Below are positions 23,166 through 32,021 of a stretch of 64,000 nucleotides of DNA, piece by piece; position 1 is the stretch's first letter; every line of letters starts with the position of its first letter. The stretch covers positions 806,001 through 870,000 of the forward strand of contig NZ_CP197246.1 of assembly GCF_052076145.1 (NCBI RefSeq), in the 5' to 3' direction. Source of the DNA: Kitasatospora sp052076145. GTDB taxonomy: Bacteria > Actinomycetota > Actinomycetes > Streptomycetales > Streptomycetaceae. The position numbers and the translations under genes were made by a program. The notes under the pieces are model-generated. The model saw only the letters and a list, made by a program, of their open reading frames with translations, ran no database searches and was not told the DNA's origin.

Positions 23166-24970
23166 GGCTGCCCACCTGCCCCGGCGGGCACCGGGCCCGG
23201 TGCGTAGAGGTAGACCACCGCGTCCTGGTTGGCGAAGACCTGCCGGAAGGCGCCGGAGCCTGACGCGACGGCCCGTACCCGGTCGACGGTGTCGGCCGGG
23301 AAGAGGCCGGTGAGGCGGCATTCGGCGATCTGCGCCCGGTTGAGCACCAGGTAGGAGGGGCCGGTCAGGGTGGGGTCGTCCAGTGTGGTGGCGAGGACGG
23401 CTGCGGGGTCGGTCAGCAGCAGCTGCCGCTCGGCCAGCGGCGTCTGGGCGAGCACCACCCACTGGTGCTGGTCGTAGTGCAGCTCGCCGCCGGGGAGGCC
23501 GGCCGTGACGGTGACGACCCGGGAGCCGGGCGGCACGTGGGCGACGTACTGGGCGGCCGCGACCTCGGCGGGGGTGAAGTAGTTCATCTCCTCCTTGCTG
23601 TAGTAGCCGACGAAGAAGGCGCCGAGCAGGGCCAGCATGGTGGCGACGGAGACCCACACCCGCAGGCGGTGCCCGTGGCCGGTCGGGATGATCAGGGTCG
23701 CGGTGAGGAAGGCGGCGGCGGGGAGCGCGAAGAGGTACGCCCGGAAGATCATCTCGCCGCCGTAGTTGTTGGCGAGCAGCAGCGGCAGCGGGCCGAGCAG
23801 GAGCAGCGGCAGCGCCGTCCGCCGCACCCAGCGGTGGCGGATGACGGCTGTCACGGCGAGCAGCAGCACCAGGACGATCAGGCCTCGCTCGACCCAGGAG
23901 GCGAGCACCTGGGCGCGGGCGGGGTCGGCCAGCCGGGAGAGGCCGGGCAGCGCGTTGTTGTCAGGCGAGGCGAGGGCGGCGACGAGCTTGGAGAGGTTCT
24001 CGGAGATGTAGGGGCGGGCGACGGTGGCGTCCCAGGCCAGGGTGAGCGCGACGGCGACGGCGAGCGCGGGGAGGACGACGCGCCGGTTGCGGCGGCGCAG
24101 CGCGAGTATGGCGAGGGTGCTGATCAGCATCAGCGGGGTCAGCGGGTGGGAGCAGACGATGGCGGCCGTCAGCACCACCAGCAGGACGAACGGCGCGGGC
24201 CGCCAGCCGCCCCGGGCGGGGGTGTCGGACCAGCTGAGGGCCTTCGCCCCGGTGGTGGACGGCGCGGCGGGCAGCCGGCGCAGCACCTGGGCGAGGACGG
24301 TGAGGCAGAGCAGGTAGGCGAAGGCCTGCGGGGAGAAGTAGTCCTGGCCGATCCAGGCGGTCGAGTAGTACAGCCAGACCGCCCCCCAGACCAGCCGCCG
24401 GTCGGTGGTGACGGTGCGGTAGATCAGCAGCAGCGGGGCGAGCAGCAGCAGGTTGGCCAGCACGGGGTACCAGGAGGCGTAGCCGAGTGCGGAGGAGAGC
24501 CCGGTGGCGCGCAGGAAGACCACGTTGAGCTGGAAGAAGCCGGGCCACTGGTTGTAGAGGTCGAGGTTGTGCGCGTCGGGGACGGCGCCGTTGTGGCGCA
24601 GCATGGCGTCGATGATCGCGATGTGCTTCCAGGCCCAGCCGTAGCGCAGGGTGGGGTAGAGCAGGCTGGGGGTCGCGTGGATGACGGCGATCAGGGCGAC
24701 AACGTACGCGGCGGGCCAGCGCTGCGGGGTGGCGGCGTCGCGCAGGGCGGTGACGAAGCCGACGGTGAGCAGGGCGACGGCGAGCCAGTAGACCACGGGC
24801 AGGGCCTGGATCAGGCCGAGGTCGCCCATCCGGTCCAGCCGGGCGCCGCTGAGGGCGAGGGCCCAGAGGCCGAGGGCGATCGGCAGCAGGGCACGGGCGG
24901 TCCGGCTCGCCCGGGGGGCGGCTGGTCGGGAGCCGCGTACCGGGGCGGGGCGGGTCTGCTGCTCAACCAT
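23162..24970 (-). CDS. Polytopic membrane protein, GT-C glycosyltransferase-like
   Basis: A 602-residue protein with about 11-12 hydrophobic spans and a soluble C-terminal part of about 130 residues. An early periplasmic-type loop contains HNLDLYNQWPGFFQLN, and later come IGQDYFSPQAFAYLL and SHPLTPLML, a topology like GT-C transferases or polysaccharide polymerases. AAGGAGG precedes the ATG. It overlaps the membrane GH16 gene by four bases. The fit to the operon suggests polymerisation or lipid-linked sugar transfer, but no catalytic residue can be named with confidence. Confidence 0.75.
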   Translation of the reverse strand: MVEQQTRPAPVRGSRPAAPRASRTARALLPIALGLWALALSGARLDRMGDLGLIQALPVVYWLAVALLTVGFVTALRDAATPQRWPAAYVVALIAVIHATPSLLYPTLRYGWAWKHIAIIDAMLRHNGAVPDAHNLDLYNQWPGFFQLNVVFLRATGLSSALGYASWYPVLANLLLLAPLLLIYRTVTTDRRLVWGAVWLYYSTAWIGQDYFSPQAFAYLLCLTVLAQVLRRLPAAPSTTGAKALSWSDTPARGGWRPAPFVLLVVLTAAIVCSHPLTPLMLISTLAILALRRRNRRVVLPALAVAVALTLAWDATVARPYISENLSKLVAALASPDNNALPGLSRLADPARAQVLASWVERGLIVLVLLLAVTAVIRHRWVRRTALPLLLLGPLPLLLANNYGGEMIFRAYLFALPAAAFLTATLIIPTGHGHRLRVWVSVATMLALLGAFFVGYYSKEEMNYFTPAEVAAAQYVAHVPPGSRVVTVTAGLPGGELHYDQHQWVVLAQTPLAERQLLLTDPAAVLATTLDDPTLTGPSYLVLNRAQIAECRLTGLFPADTVDRVRAVASGSGAFRQVFANQDAVVYLYAPGPVPAGAGGQP

Positions 24971-25006
24971 CGGGGTTGGCCTCCTTGGGCCAGCGGTTCA
25001 GCGCGT

Positions 25007-25064
<58 letters not shown>

Positions 25065-25083
25065 GTGTCCGTGTGGGGGGGCG

Positions 25084-25896
25084 TCAGCTCTGCGGTGGGC
25101 CGCCGACGGGGCTGCCGATGGCGGCCCGGAGTCGGCGGTAGCCGCGCCAGTAGCGGGTGTAGAGGCTCTCGGGGATCGGGGCGACCCGGGCGCCCTCGCC
25201 CGCCACCCAGTTCTGGAACACCTGCCGGGGGGTGTCGGGGCGGACCATCAGGCGGCAGATCCGCAGCGGGTCGTCGGCCTCGGAGCTGAACTTGTTCTCG
25301 ACGGCGGCGGCGGAGTGCCACCCGGCGTCGCGGACCTGGCGGCGGACGGCCGGGCTGGAGTACCCGTGCGGGTAGGCGAAGGCGGACACCTCGTGGCCGA
25401 GGGCCTCCTCCAGCCGGTGCTTGCTGCCGACGATCTCGTCGGTGCAGCGCTCGCCCCGGACGACGTCGAGCTGTGCGTGGGTCTGCGAGTGGCCGCCGAT
25501 CTCGACGCCGGTGGCGTCGAGGGTGGTGATCTGGCGCCAGTTCAGCATCGGCGCGGGTGGCAGCAGGCTGCCGCTCGGGCGGCCGCCGGGCGGGTGGACG
25601 GCGCCGACGGTGACGTACAGGGTGGCGGGCAGCCCGAGGTCGGCGAGGAACGGCGCGACCGTCCAGTAGAAGTCGGCGAAGCCGTCGTCGAAGGTCAGCA
25701 CGGCCGCCCGAGGCGGCAGCGCCGGCCCGCCGTGGATGGCCGCGAGCAGCCTCCGCAGCGGCACCACCTCGCGCCCGCTGTCGGCGATCCTGGCGATCTG
25801 CTCCCGGAAGACGGCGGGTCGCACCGTGTACGGGGCGATCCACCCGGGCGGGTCGTCGGCGACGGAGTGGTAGAGGAACACCGGTACAGCGATCAT
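25084..25896 (-). CDS. Polysaccharide deacetylase (NodB/CE4)
   Basis: A 270-residue CE4 enzyme; ATG at 25896 with GAGGAG upstream. Motif 1 is LTFDDGFAD (Asp70-Asp71), motif 2 is GGHSQTHAQLD (His136, His140) binding the metal, and motif 3 is FAYPHGYS. It removes N- or O-acetyl groups from sugars. No signal peptide is seen, which implies a cytoplasmic or non-classical location. It overlaps the upstream GT2 gene by four bases. Confidence 0.9.
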   Translation of the reverse strand: MIAVPVFLYHSVADDPPGWIAPYTVRPAVFREQIARIADSGREVVPLRRLLAAIHGGPALPPRAAVLTFDDGFADFYWTVAPFLADLGLPATLYVTVGAVHPPGGRPSGSLLPPAPMLNWRQITTLDATGVEIGGHSQTHAQLDVVRGERCTDEIVGSKHRLEEALGHEVSAFAYPHGYSSPAVRRQVRDAGWHSAAAVENKFSSEADDPLRICRLMVRPDTPRQVFQNWVAGEGARVAPIPESLYTRYWRGYRRLRAAIGSPVGGPPQS

Positions 25897-26912
25897 GTCC
25901 GGCTCCTCGGACGTGCCGCGCGGGCCCTGGTCCACCAGGCCAGCGGCGCGGGGAGGCGCGCGGCGCGCGGGGTGACACTCGCGCACAGCTCGTCCTGCCC
26001 CGTCCTGGACACCGGGCGGACCCGGCCCACGCCGTACCCGAGCACCGTGGTGGCGACGCCGCCGAACAGCGCGGCGGCCTCGGTGGCCCGCCCTTGCCGG
26101 ACGGCCCGGCCGACGGCGGACGGCACCGTGCGCCGCAGGTAGCGCCGCTCGCTGGAGAGCGCCGAGCGGGTGCCACTGTACCGCGCGACCTGGGCCTTGG
26201 AGCGCCCTTCCGCGTAGCACCGGGCGGCGAAGTAGGACCAGCTGGTACGGGCCTTCGGCACGTGCTGGCGGACCACGACGGTGGGGTCGTACCGCAGCAC
26301 CGATCCCGGGTTGCGGCTGCTGAGGCGCAGGCACAGCTCGGTCTCCTCGCAGCCGAACGGGCTGGTGCCGACCCGGCCCAGATCGGCCCGGAAGCCGCCC
26401 GCCTCGACCACGGCGGCGCGTCGGAAGGACATGTTGGCGCCGATGAAGTTCCGCACGGCGGAGGTCTGTTCGGGCGAGCCCGGGTACGAGCAGCCGACCA
26501 CCCAGTCGAACTCGGGCGGGAACCACCTGGGCCGGCCGGTCTCCCACCAGGAGTTGACGAGGCCGCCGACGCCGAGCACCGCCGGGTCGCGGTAGGGGGC
26601 GAGCAGGCGCTGCGTCCAGTCGGGGGCGGCGACGGCGTCGTCGTCGAGGAAGGCGACGATCTCGCCGTGCGAGCTCTCCACGCCGGTGTTGCGCGCGCCG
26701 GAGACGCCGGGGCGGCCGGCGCTGACGACGATCCGGGCGGTCGGGTCGTGCAGGGCGAGGCGCTCGACCAGGGCCGGGCAGTGGTCGACCACCAGGACGA
26801 CTTCGTCGGGCGGCCGGAGCTGGGCCCGGACGGAGGCGAGGGCAGCGCAGACGTCGTCCCAGCGGTTCATGGTGTAGCTGCAGATGACGACGGAGAGGGT
26901 CGGGGTGGTCAT
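25893..26912 (-). CDS. Family 2 glycosyltransferase
   Basis: A 339-residue GT2 enzyme. The GT-A fold starts with LSVVICSYTMNRWDDV, the nucleotide/metal site is VAFLDDDAVAAPDW (DDD at about 96-98), and GCEETELCLRLS is the acceptor/catalytic-base region. The C-terminal 90 residues are basic and may touch the membrane. It adds a sugar from a nucleotide donor to the growing polysaccharide. It is coupled to both neighbours by four-base ATGA overlaps. Confidence 0.92.
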   Translation of the reverse strand: MTTPTLSVVICSYTMNRWDDVCAALASVRAQLRPPDEVVLVVDHCPALVERLALHDPTARIVVSAGRPGVSGARNTGVESSHGEIVAFLDDDAVAAPDWTQRLLAPYRDPAVLGVGGLVNSWWETGRPRWFPPEFDWVVGCSYPGSPEQTSAVRNFIGANMSFRRAAVVEAGGFRADLGRVGTSPFGCEETELCLRLSSRNPGSVLRYDPTVVVRQHVPKARTSWSYFAARCYAEGRSKAQVARYSGTRSALSSERRYLRRTVPSAVGRAVRQGRATEAAALFGGVATTVLGYGVGRVRPVSRTGQDELCASVTPRAARLPAPLAWWTRARAARPRSRT

Positions 26913-28273
26913 CGCGGGCTCCGGTGGGGTGAGGGCAGCCAGCGCGGCAGCGTCAGCAGCAGGGGCAGCGCGACGGCGGTCGAGGTGAGCAGCCAGGCGA
27001 GGCCGACGCCGGCGAGCCCGGCGACGGGCAGCAGCACCAGGACGAGGGCGACGAGCAGGACGGAGAAGACGAGTTGCAGGCCGATCAGCCAGGGCAGCGC
27101 GCGGCGCGCGCGGGCGACGCCGAGGGCGACGCTGAACAGCACGTTCGGCAGGGCGGAGAGGGCCATCAGGCGCAGCGTGACGGTGCCGTGCTCGGCGTAG
27201 CCGGGCCCGAAGAGCCGCAGGATCCACGGCGCTCCGGCCACCACCAGGGCGACCGCGACGAGCAGCAGCACACCGCTGTGGCGGAGCATCCGGCGGGCGA
27301 GCGCGGTGAGTTGCTCCGGTGTCCGGGCGGCCTCGACGACGAGCGAGCTGCCCATGCTGAAGGCGGCGACGTAGAGGGTGTCGGCCATCACGAACGCCAG
27401 CGAGTAGTAGGCGTTCTGCTCGGCGCCCAGCCGGTCGAGCACCAGCAGCGGCAGGACGCTGGCGGCGGCTATCCCGGAGAGGTTGCCGAGGTAGTCGGCG
27501 GTGGCGTAGCGGGCGACGCGCTGGGGTGCGGGGGCACCTGCCCGGTCGGCCCGGTGGTGGGCGGGCACGGCGGAGCGGAAGAGCACCAGATTGGTGACGG
27601 CGACGGCGACGACGAGCGCGCCCGACCAGGAGACCAGGATGCCGTTGGTCAGCGCGACCACCGCGCAGAGGGCGAGCAGGGCGGCCTTCGCGACGGCGAA
27701 GATGCTGTTCTCGCCGAGCACCCAGCCCGGTCGGCGCAGGCCGGTGAGCGCGCCGTCCTGCAGCACGAAGATCGAGAATCCGGCGGCGGCGACGACGAAG
27801 GAGACGGCCATGACCGGGCCGCGCAGGAAGGTCAGTTCGGGAGCGACCCAGGGGACGATCAGCAGGAACACCCCGGCGGCCAGCGCGCTCGCGGCGGCGC
27901 TGACCAGGTAGCAGCGCAGCACCAGGCGGCGGGTGTGGCGCCCGGCGGCGGGCAGGAAGCGGACCAGCACGTTGTCGAGGTTGAACCGGCCGAACGCGGA
28001 GAGCAGCGCGACGGCGGAGAGCGCGGCGTAGCTGCGGCCGACGTCGTCGGCGCTGTACCACCGGGTGGCGAAGACCCAGAAGACCGAGCCGAGCCCGGCC
28101 GCGACCACCGAACTTGCCGCCAGCAGATGCCCGTTGCGCAGCAGCGGCTCACTGGCCAGCTGGACGCGGGCGGCCCGGCTCCGGGCCAGCAGCAGCGCCC
28201 GGTAACTGCACTCGCAGGGCAGCGGCAGCGGGCAGGAGCAGCTCCGGGTGGGGGTGGCGAGCCCGGCGGTCAC
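26909..28273 (-). CDS. Polysaccharide flippase (Wzx/MOP-type)
   Basis: A 454-residue polytopic protein with about 12-14 hydrophobic spans in the spacing of MOP-superfamily lipid-linked oligosaccharide flippases. The segment RWYSADDVGRSYAALSAVALL near the first spans is characteristic. The N-terminal 35 residues contain four clustered Cys (RSCSCPLPLPCECS), unusual for a flippase, and may be a start over-call. The GTG start overlaps the upstream stop by four bases. It likely moves the repeat unit across the membrane. Confidence 0.88.
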   Translation of the reverse strand: MTAGLATPTRSCSCPLPLPCECSYRALLLARSRAARVQLASEPLLRNGHLLAASSVVAAGLGSVFWVFATRWYSADDVGRSYAALSAVALLSAFGRFNLDNVLVRFLPAAGRHTRRLVLRCYLVSAAASALAAGVFLLIVPWVAPELTFLRGPVMAVSFVVAAAGFSIFVLQDGALTGLRRPGWVLGENSIFAVAKAALLALCAVVALTNGILVSWSGALVVAVAVTNLVLFRSAVPAHHRADRAGAPAPQRVARYATADYLGNLSGIAAASVLPLLVLDRLGAEQNAYYSLAFVMADTLYVAAFSMGSSLVVEAARTPEQLTALARRMLRHSGVLLLVAVALVVAGAPWILRLFGPGYAEHGTVTLRLMALSALPNVLFSVALGVARARRALPWLIGLQLVFSVLLVALVLVLLPVAGLAGVGLAWLLTSTAVALPLLLTLPRWLPSPHRSPR

Positions 28274-29517
28274 GGCAACTCACCTCCCTGGGCGCGGCGT
28301 TCGAGGCGCCGTTCGAGGCTGCGTTCGAGGCGGTGCTGGAGTCGGCGGCTGGCCAGGTAGCTGGTCGGCCCGTGCAGCAGGCCGCGCAGGTGCAGCCGCG
28401 CCAGGGCCGGGTCGGCGCCGCCGTCCGGGCTCGGCCGCAGGGCCTGCCGGACGCCCCGGGGCAGCCGCAGCAGCAGGTCGGCGAGCAGCGGCGGCCGGTG
28501 CACGACGGCGGCGGTCAGGTACGCGCCGTAGCCGACGCCGAAGCCGTGGATCTGGGCGGCGAGGGCCTCGGTGGTGCGGCGGTGACGGTGCCAGAGCAGC
28601 GCGTCGGGGTGGTAGACGAGGGTGTGCCCGGCGGTGATGACCTGGAGGAACGCGAGGAAGTCCTCGCCGCCGTGAGTGGGTGTGCCGGTGCCGGTCGCCG
28701 GGTCGAATCCGCCTGTGGTGCGCAGCAGTTCGGTCCGGAAGGCCATGTTGGCGCCGGTGCCGTAGTGGCTGCCGGCGAAGGGGAAGAGCGGGTCGTCGGG
28801 GTGCTCGCGCAGCGACCAGCTGCGGGCGGTGAAGCCCCGGGCGAAGCCGCAGTACCGCTCGAAGGCGGCCTGCGCGTCGGTCTCCAGCTCGGCGGGCAGC
28901 ACCAGCCCGGTGACGCAGCCGATCCGTTCGTCGGCCCGGAAGCACTCGGCCAGCGCACCGGCCCAGCCGGGGTCGACGAGGGCGTCGTCGTCGGTGAAGG
29001 CGCAGATCTCGCCCCGGGCCGCGGCGAGCCCGGTGTTTCGGGCCCGCGCGAGGCCGGGCAGCGGCTCGCGCAGGTACCGCACCCGGTCGGCGTACCGGGC
29101 CCGGACGAGCCGCTCGGTGGCGTCGGTGGCGGGCGCGTTGTCGACGAGCACGATCTCGTACGAGGGGTGGGTCAGCCGTAGCAGGGCGTCCAGGCAACGG
29201 GGCAGCAGCTCGGTGCGGTCGCGGGTGCAGAGGACGACGCTGACCAGCGGGCCGTCGGTGCACGGCGGGTGCCGCGGCCCCGGCTCCGGGTGCTCGCGGG
29301 CGGCGGCGGCCAGCTCGCCGAGCAGCCCCGCCCGGTCGCCGGGTGCGGCGGTGGCCCTGACCAGGCCGAGCGGGTGGCCGTGCCACCGGAGCAGCGCCAG
29401 CACCGGCCCGGCGGGGTGCACCGGCCGGCCTCCGCCGGGGGCGCGCAGCTCGCCGGGGTCGTCCAGCTCGTACTCGACGACCTGGGCCAGTGCGGCGGGC
29501 GCGGTGAGGGTGGTCAT
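28270..29517 (-). CDS. Family 2 glycosyltransferase with extra N-terminal domain (paralogue A)
   Basis: A 415-residue protein in two parts. Residues about 12-75 form a small domain (YELDDPGELRAPGG, then LALLRWHGHPLGLVRAT); residues about 95-330 are a GT2 domain with VSVVLCTRDRTELLPR, CAFTDDDALVDPGW and HGGEDFLAFLQV. It closely resembles the next gene upstream in both domains, so the two arose by duplication. The start is fixed by an ATGA overlap. It probably adds one sugar of the repeat unit. Confidence 0.88.
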   Translation of the reverse strand: MTTLTAPAALAQVVEYELDDPGELRAPGGGRPVHPAGPVLALLRWHGHPLGLVRATAAPGDRAGLLGELAAAAREHPEPGPRHPPCTDGPLVSVVLCTRDRTELLPRCLDALLRLTHPSYEIVLVDNAPATDATERLVRARYADRVRYLREPLPGLARARNTGLAAARGEICAFTDDDALVDPGWAGALAECFRADERIGCVTGLVLPAELETDAQAAFERYCGFARGFTARSWSLREHPDDPLFPFAGSHYGTGANMAFRTELLRTTGGFDPATGTGTPTHGGEDFLAFLQVITAGHTLVYHPDALLWHRHRRTTEALAAQIHGFGVGYGAYLTAAVVHRPPLLADLLLRLPRGVRQALRPSPDGGADPALARLHLRGLLHGPTSYLASRRLQHRLERSLERRLERRAQGGELP

Positions 29518-30848
29518 GACGACCCCCCTGCCCTGACCGCGGCTGCCCGGACTGCCGTGCGCTGGTGCCGGACACTGCGCAGGTAACCGACCGGCCCGTA
29601 CATCAGCCCGCAGAACTCCAGCCGGCCGAGGCGGGCGAGCGAGACGTCCGGGGCGGCGGCGGAGTGCGCGCGGCGGGCCGCGTACCACTGGCGGACGCCG
29701 CGCGGCAGGCGGCGCACCAGCTCGGCGAGGACGGCGGGTTGGTGGGTGACGGCGGCGGTGAGGTAGGCGCCGAAGCCCGCGCCGAAGCCGAACACGTGCT
29801 GGGCGAGGTCCTCGGCGGTGCGCGGGCTGGGGTGCCAGACGATCGCCTCGGGCTGGTAGGCGATGGTGTGTCCGGCGCCCAGGACACGGAAGAAGGCGAG
29901 CAGCTCCTCGCCGCCGTGGGCGGGGGTGCCGGCGCCGGTCGCGGGGTCGAACCCGCCGACAGCGCGCAGCAGTTCGGTCCGGAAGGCCATGTTGGCGCCG
30001 GTGCCGAAGCGGCCGACGGAGAACCGCAGCAGCGGGTCGTCGGGGTACTCCTGCAGCGACCAGCTGCGGGCGGTGAAGCCCCGCGCGTAGCCGCTGTAGC
30101 GCTCCAGCACGGCCTGCGCCTCGGTCTCCAGCTCGGCGGGCAGCACCAGCCCGGTGACGCAGGCGATCCGGGTGTCGGTGGTGAAGGCGTCGGCGAGCGC
30201 CTCGACCCAGCCGGCGTCGACGATCACGTCGTCGTCGGCGAAGGCGCAGATCTCGCCGCCGGCGGCGGCCAGGCCGCAGTTCCGGGCGCGGGACGAGCCC
30301 GGAAGGGGCTCGCGCAGGTAGCGGACCCGGCCGGGGTAGCGCGCTCGGACGAGCGCCTCGGTGACGTCGTCGTCCGGCGCGTTGTCCACGACGATCACCT
30401 CGACGCGCGGGTAGCCCGTCCGCAGCAGGGAGTCGAGGCAGCGTCGTAGCATCCCCGCCCGGTTGCGGGTGCACACGACCACGCTAACGGTGGGGTTTTC
30501 CGCCGGCACCCGGGCGCGGCCGACCCGACTTCGGCGCGCCGCGGGTGTCGCGGTGGACAGGGCGGGAACGGGGAGTTCCCGGTAGGCGGCATCGACCAGC
30601 GCCCGGTGCAGTCCGGCGGTGTCGCCGGGGGCTCCGGTGGCCTTGACCAAGCCGAGCGGGTGTCCGTGCAGCCGCACCAACGCCAACACGCGTCCGTCCG
30701 GGTCGGCCGGGCCGAGGCCGCCGGGCGAGCGCAGCTCGCCCGGTGCGTCCAGGTCCAGTTCGGCCATCCGTACGGGGGTGCAGAGCGAGTCGCGGGCGGC
30801 GGGGCAGGGGCAGGCAGCTGCGGTGCGCCGGTCGGAGCCATTCATCAT
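29514..30848 (-). CDS. Family 2 glycosyltransferase with extra N-terminal domain (paralogue B)
   Basis: A 444-residue paralogue of the gene downstream of it. After a Cys-containing N-terminal tail (AACPCPAARDSLC) comes the same small domain (LDLDAPGELRSPGG, LALVRLHGHPLGLVKAT), then the GT2 core with VSVVVCTRNRAGMLRR, CAFADDDVIVDAGW and HGGEELLAFFRV. The N-terminal domain may bind a partner or the lipid carrier; I do not recognise it. Coupled on both sides by four-base overlaps. Confidence 0.88.
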   Translation of the reverse strand: MMNGSDRRTAAACPCPAARDSLCTPVRMAELDLDAPGELRSPGGLGPADPDGRVLALVRLHGHPLGLVKATGAPGDTAGLHRALVDAAYRELPVPALSTATPAARRSRVGRARVPAENPTVSVVVCTRNRAGMLRRCLDSLLRTGYPRVEVIVVDNAPDDDVTEALVRARYPGRVRYLREPLPGSSRARNCGLAAAGGEICAFADDDVIVDAGWVEALADAFTTDTRIACVTGLVLPAELETEAQAVLERYSGYARGFTARSWSLQEYPDDPLLRFSVGRFGTGANMAFRTELLRAVGGFDPATGAGTPAHGGEELLAFFRVLGAGHTIAYQPEAIVWHPSPRTAEDLAQHVFGFGAGFGAYLTAAVTHQPAVLAELVRRLPRGVRQWYAARRAHSAAAPDVSLARLGRLEFCGLMYGPVGYLRSVRHQRTAVRAAAVRAGGSS

Positions 30849-31675
30849 CGCTCCCCCACGGTGTGGGACGCCGCGGACCGGGCGCCGGGGCGCTCGGCGA
30901 GCAGGGTCCGCAGCACCCGGCGGCCGTCGGCGACGGCGTGCAGGTGCGAGCGCCCACTGCGGCGGGGAAGTTCGAGGCTGGGCACTTCGGCGATCCGAAG
31001 CCCCGAGCGCAGGGCGTGCGCGATCATCTCCGCCTCGATCTCGAAGCCGGAGGAGCGCAGGTCCAGGGTGTCGAGGAAGCTGCGCCGGAAGGCGCAGAAG
31101 CCGTAGCACAGGTCGGTGAGCCGGGTGCGGTAGAGCTGGTTGACCACCAGCAGCAGGGCCCGGTTGCCGAGCGAGCGCAGCAGGGTGAAGTCCAGTGAGC
31201 CGCCGCCGGCGATGCACCGCGAGCCCTTGACGAAGTCGTAGCCGTTGTCGAGGAAGTGCAGGTAGTGCGGGATCTCGCCCGGCCACATCGAGCCGTCGGC
31301 GTCCATCATCACGATGTACTCGCCGGTCGCGGCCTGGAAGCCGGTGCGCAGCGCGTTGCCCTTGCCGGGCCCGCTCTGCTGGACGCTGCGGACACTCGGC
31401 AGGCAGTGCTCGGCGATCGCCAGCGTGGCGTCACTGGACGAGCCGTCGACCAGGATCACCTCGCCGACGCAGCGCGGGATCTGCTCGAAGACCCAGGGGA
31501 TGTTGCGGGCCTCGTTGCGGGCCGGGACGACCAGGCTGACGGTGTGACGGCTGGCGTAGCCGTCGGTCGCCCGCCGCATCGGCTGCCGGCCGTCCGCGCG
31601 GTCGCCCGCCCGGCGCATCGGCATTCCGTCACGCCCGGCATAGGGAAGGACATTGGGAGGCAAGGTGCTGCTCAT
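30845..31675 (-). CDS. Family 2 glycosyltransferase (dolichol-phosphate mannosyltransferase-like)
   Basis: A 276-residue GT2 enzyme and the first gene of the exopolysaccharide operon. The signature VSLVVPARNEARNIPWV and YIVMMDADGSMWPGEI, then FVKGSRCIAGGGSLD and LCYGFCAFRR, match the DPM1-like branch that transfers a sugar to polyprenyl phosphate. It would start lipid-linked assembly. The chosen ATG is the first with conserved sequence following; upstream frame extension is Arg/Pro-rich and non-protein-like. Confidence 0.88.
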   Translation of the reverse strand: MSSTLPPNVLPYAGRDGMPMRRAGDRADGRQPMRRATDGYASRHTVSLVVPARNEARNIPWVFEQIPRCVGEVILVDGSSSDATLAIAEHCLPSVRSVQQSGPGKGNALRTGFQAATGEYIVMMDADGSMWPGEIPHYLHFLDNGYDFVKGSRCIAGGGSLDFTLLRSLGNRALLLVVNQLYRTRLTDLCYGFCAFRRSFLDTLDLRSSGFEIEAEMIAHALRSGLRIAEVPSLELPRRSGRSHLHAVADGRRVLRTLLAERPGARSAASHTVGER

Positions 31676-32021
31676 CGCGGACAGTCTCTCGTGAGGCGGT
31701 GGTACGCCGAAGGACTCAGGCGTACGCCGACGGCGGGGCCTCGGGCCCCGGAGGGTGTGGAGCGCCGCTGCGACGCGGGTCACGGACCACAGCTCCCCAA
31801 GCTGTACCGCGTCGTCGGCCGTTCTCCGGCGCGAAGGGCGCCGATCGTGGTCCCGGGCGTGGCAGGCGCCGGGAGTGGTCCGGGCGCGGAAGGCGCCGAT
31901 CGGACCGACCACTGGCCGTGTGCTGGTGCCAGGCCCTCATCATCGGCGCGGCCCGCACGGTGCGTCAAGGCGAATTGGCTCTATCTACGTCATTTGTCCG
32001 CTTTTCGACGTACCGCCGTCG
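31676..32021. promoter_or_regulatory. Leader region of the exopolysaccharide operon
   Basis: A 346-base gap with no gene. GTACGCCGA occurs at 31702-31710 and again at 31722-31730, exactly 20 bases apart, and GGCGTAC (31719-31725) makes an inverted partner. A second set of GGCGCCG-type elements lies at about 31835-31905. A more AT-rich patch at 31975-32015 on the minus strand could hold a promoter. The 20-base spacing suits two proteins on one DNA face. Confidence 0.5.

Noticed and set aside
21183..23207. A 674-codon rightward open frame
   Set aside because: It is antisense to the ATP-grasp and GH16 genes, with Gly/Val/Asp-rich low-complexity translation.
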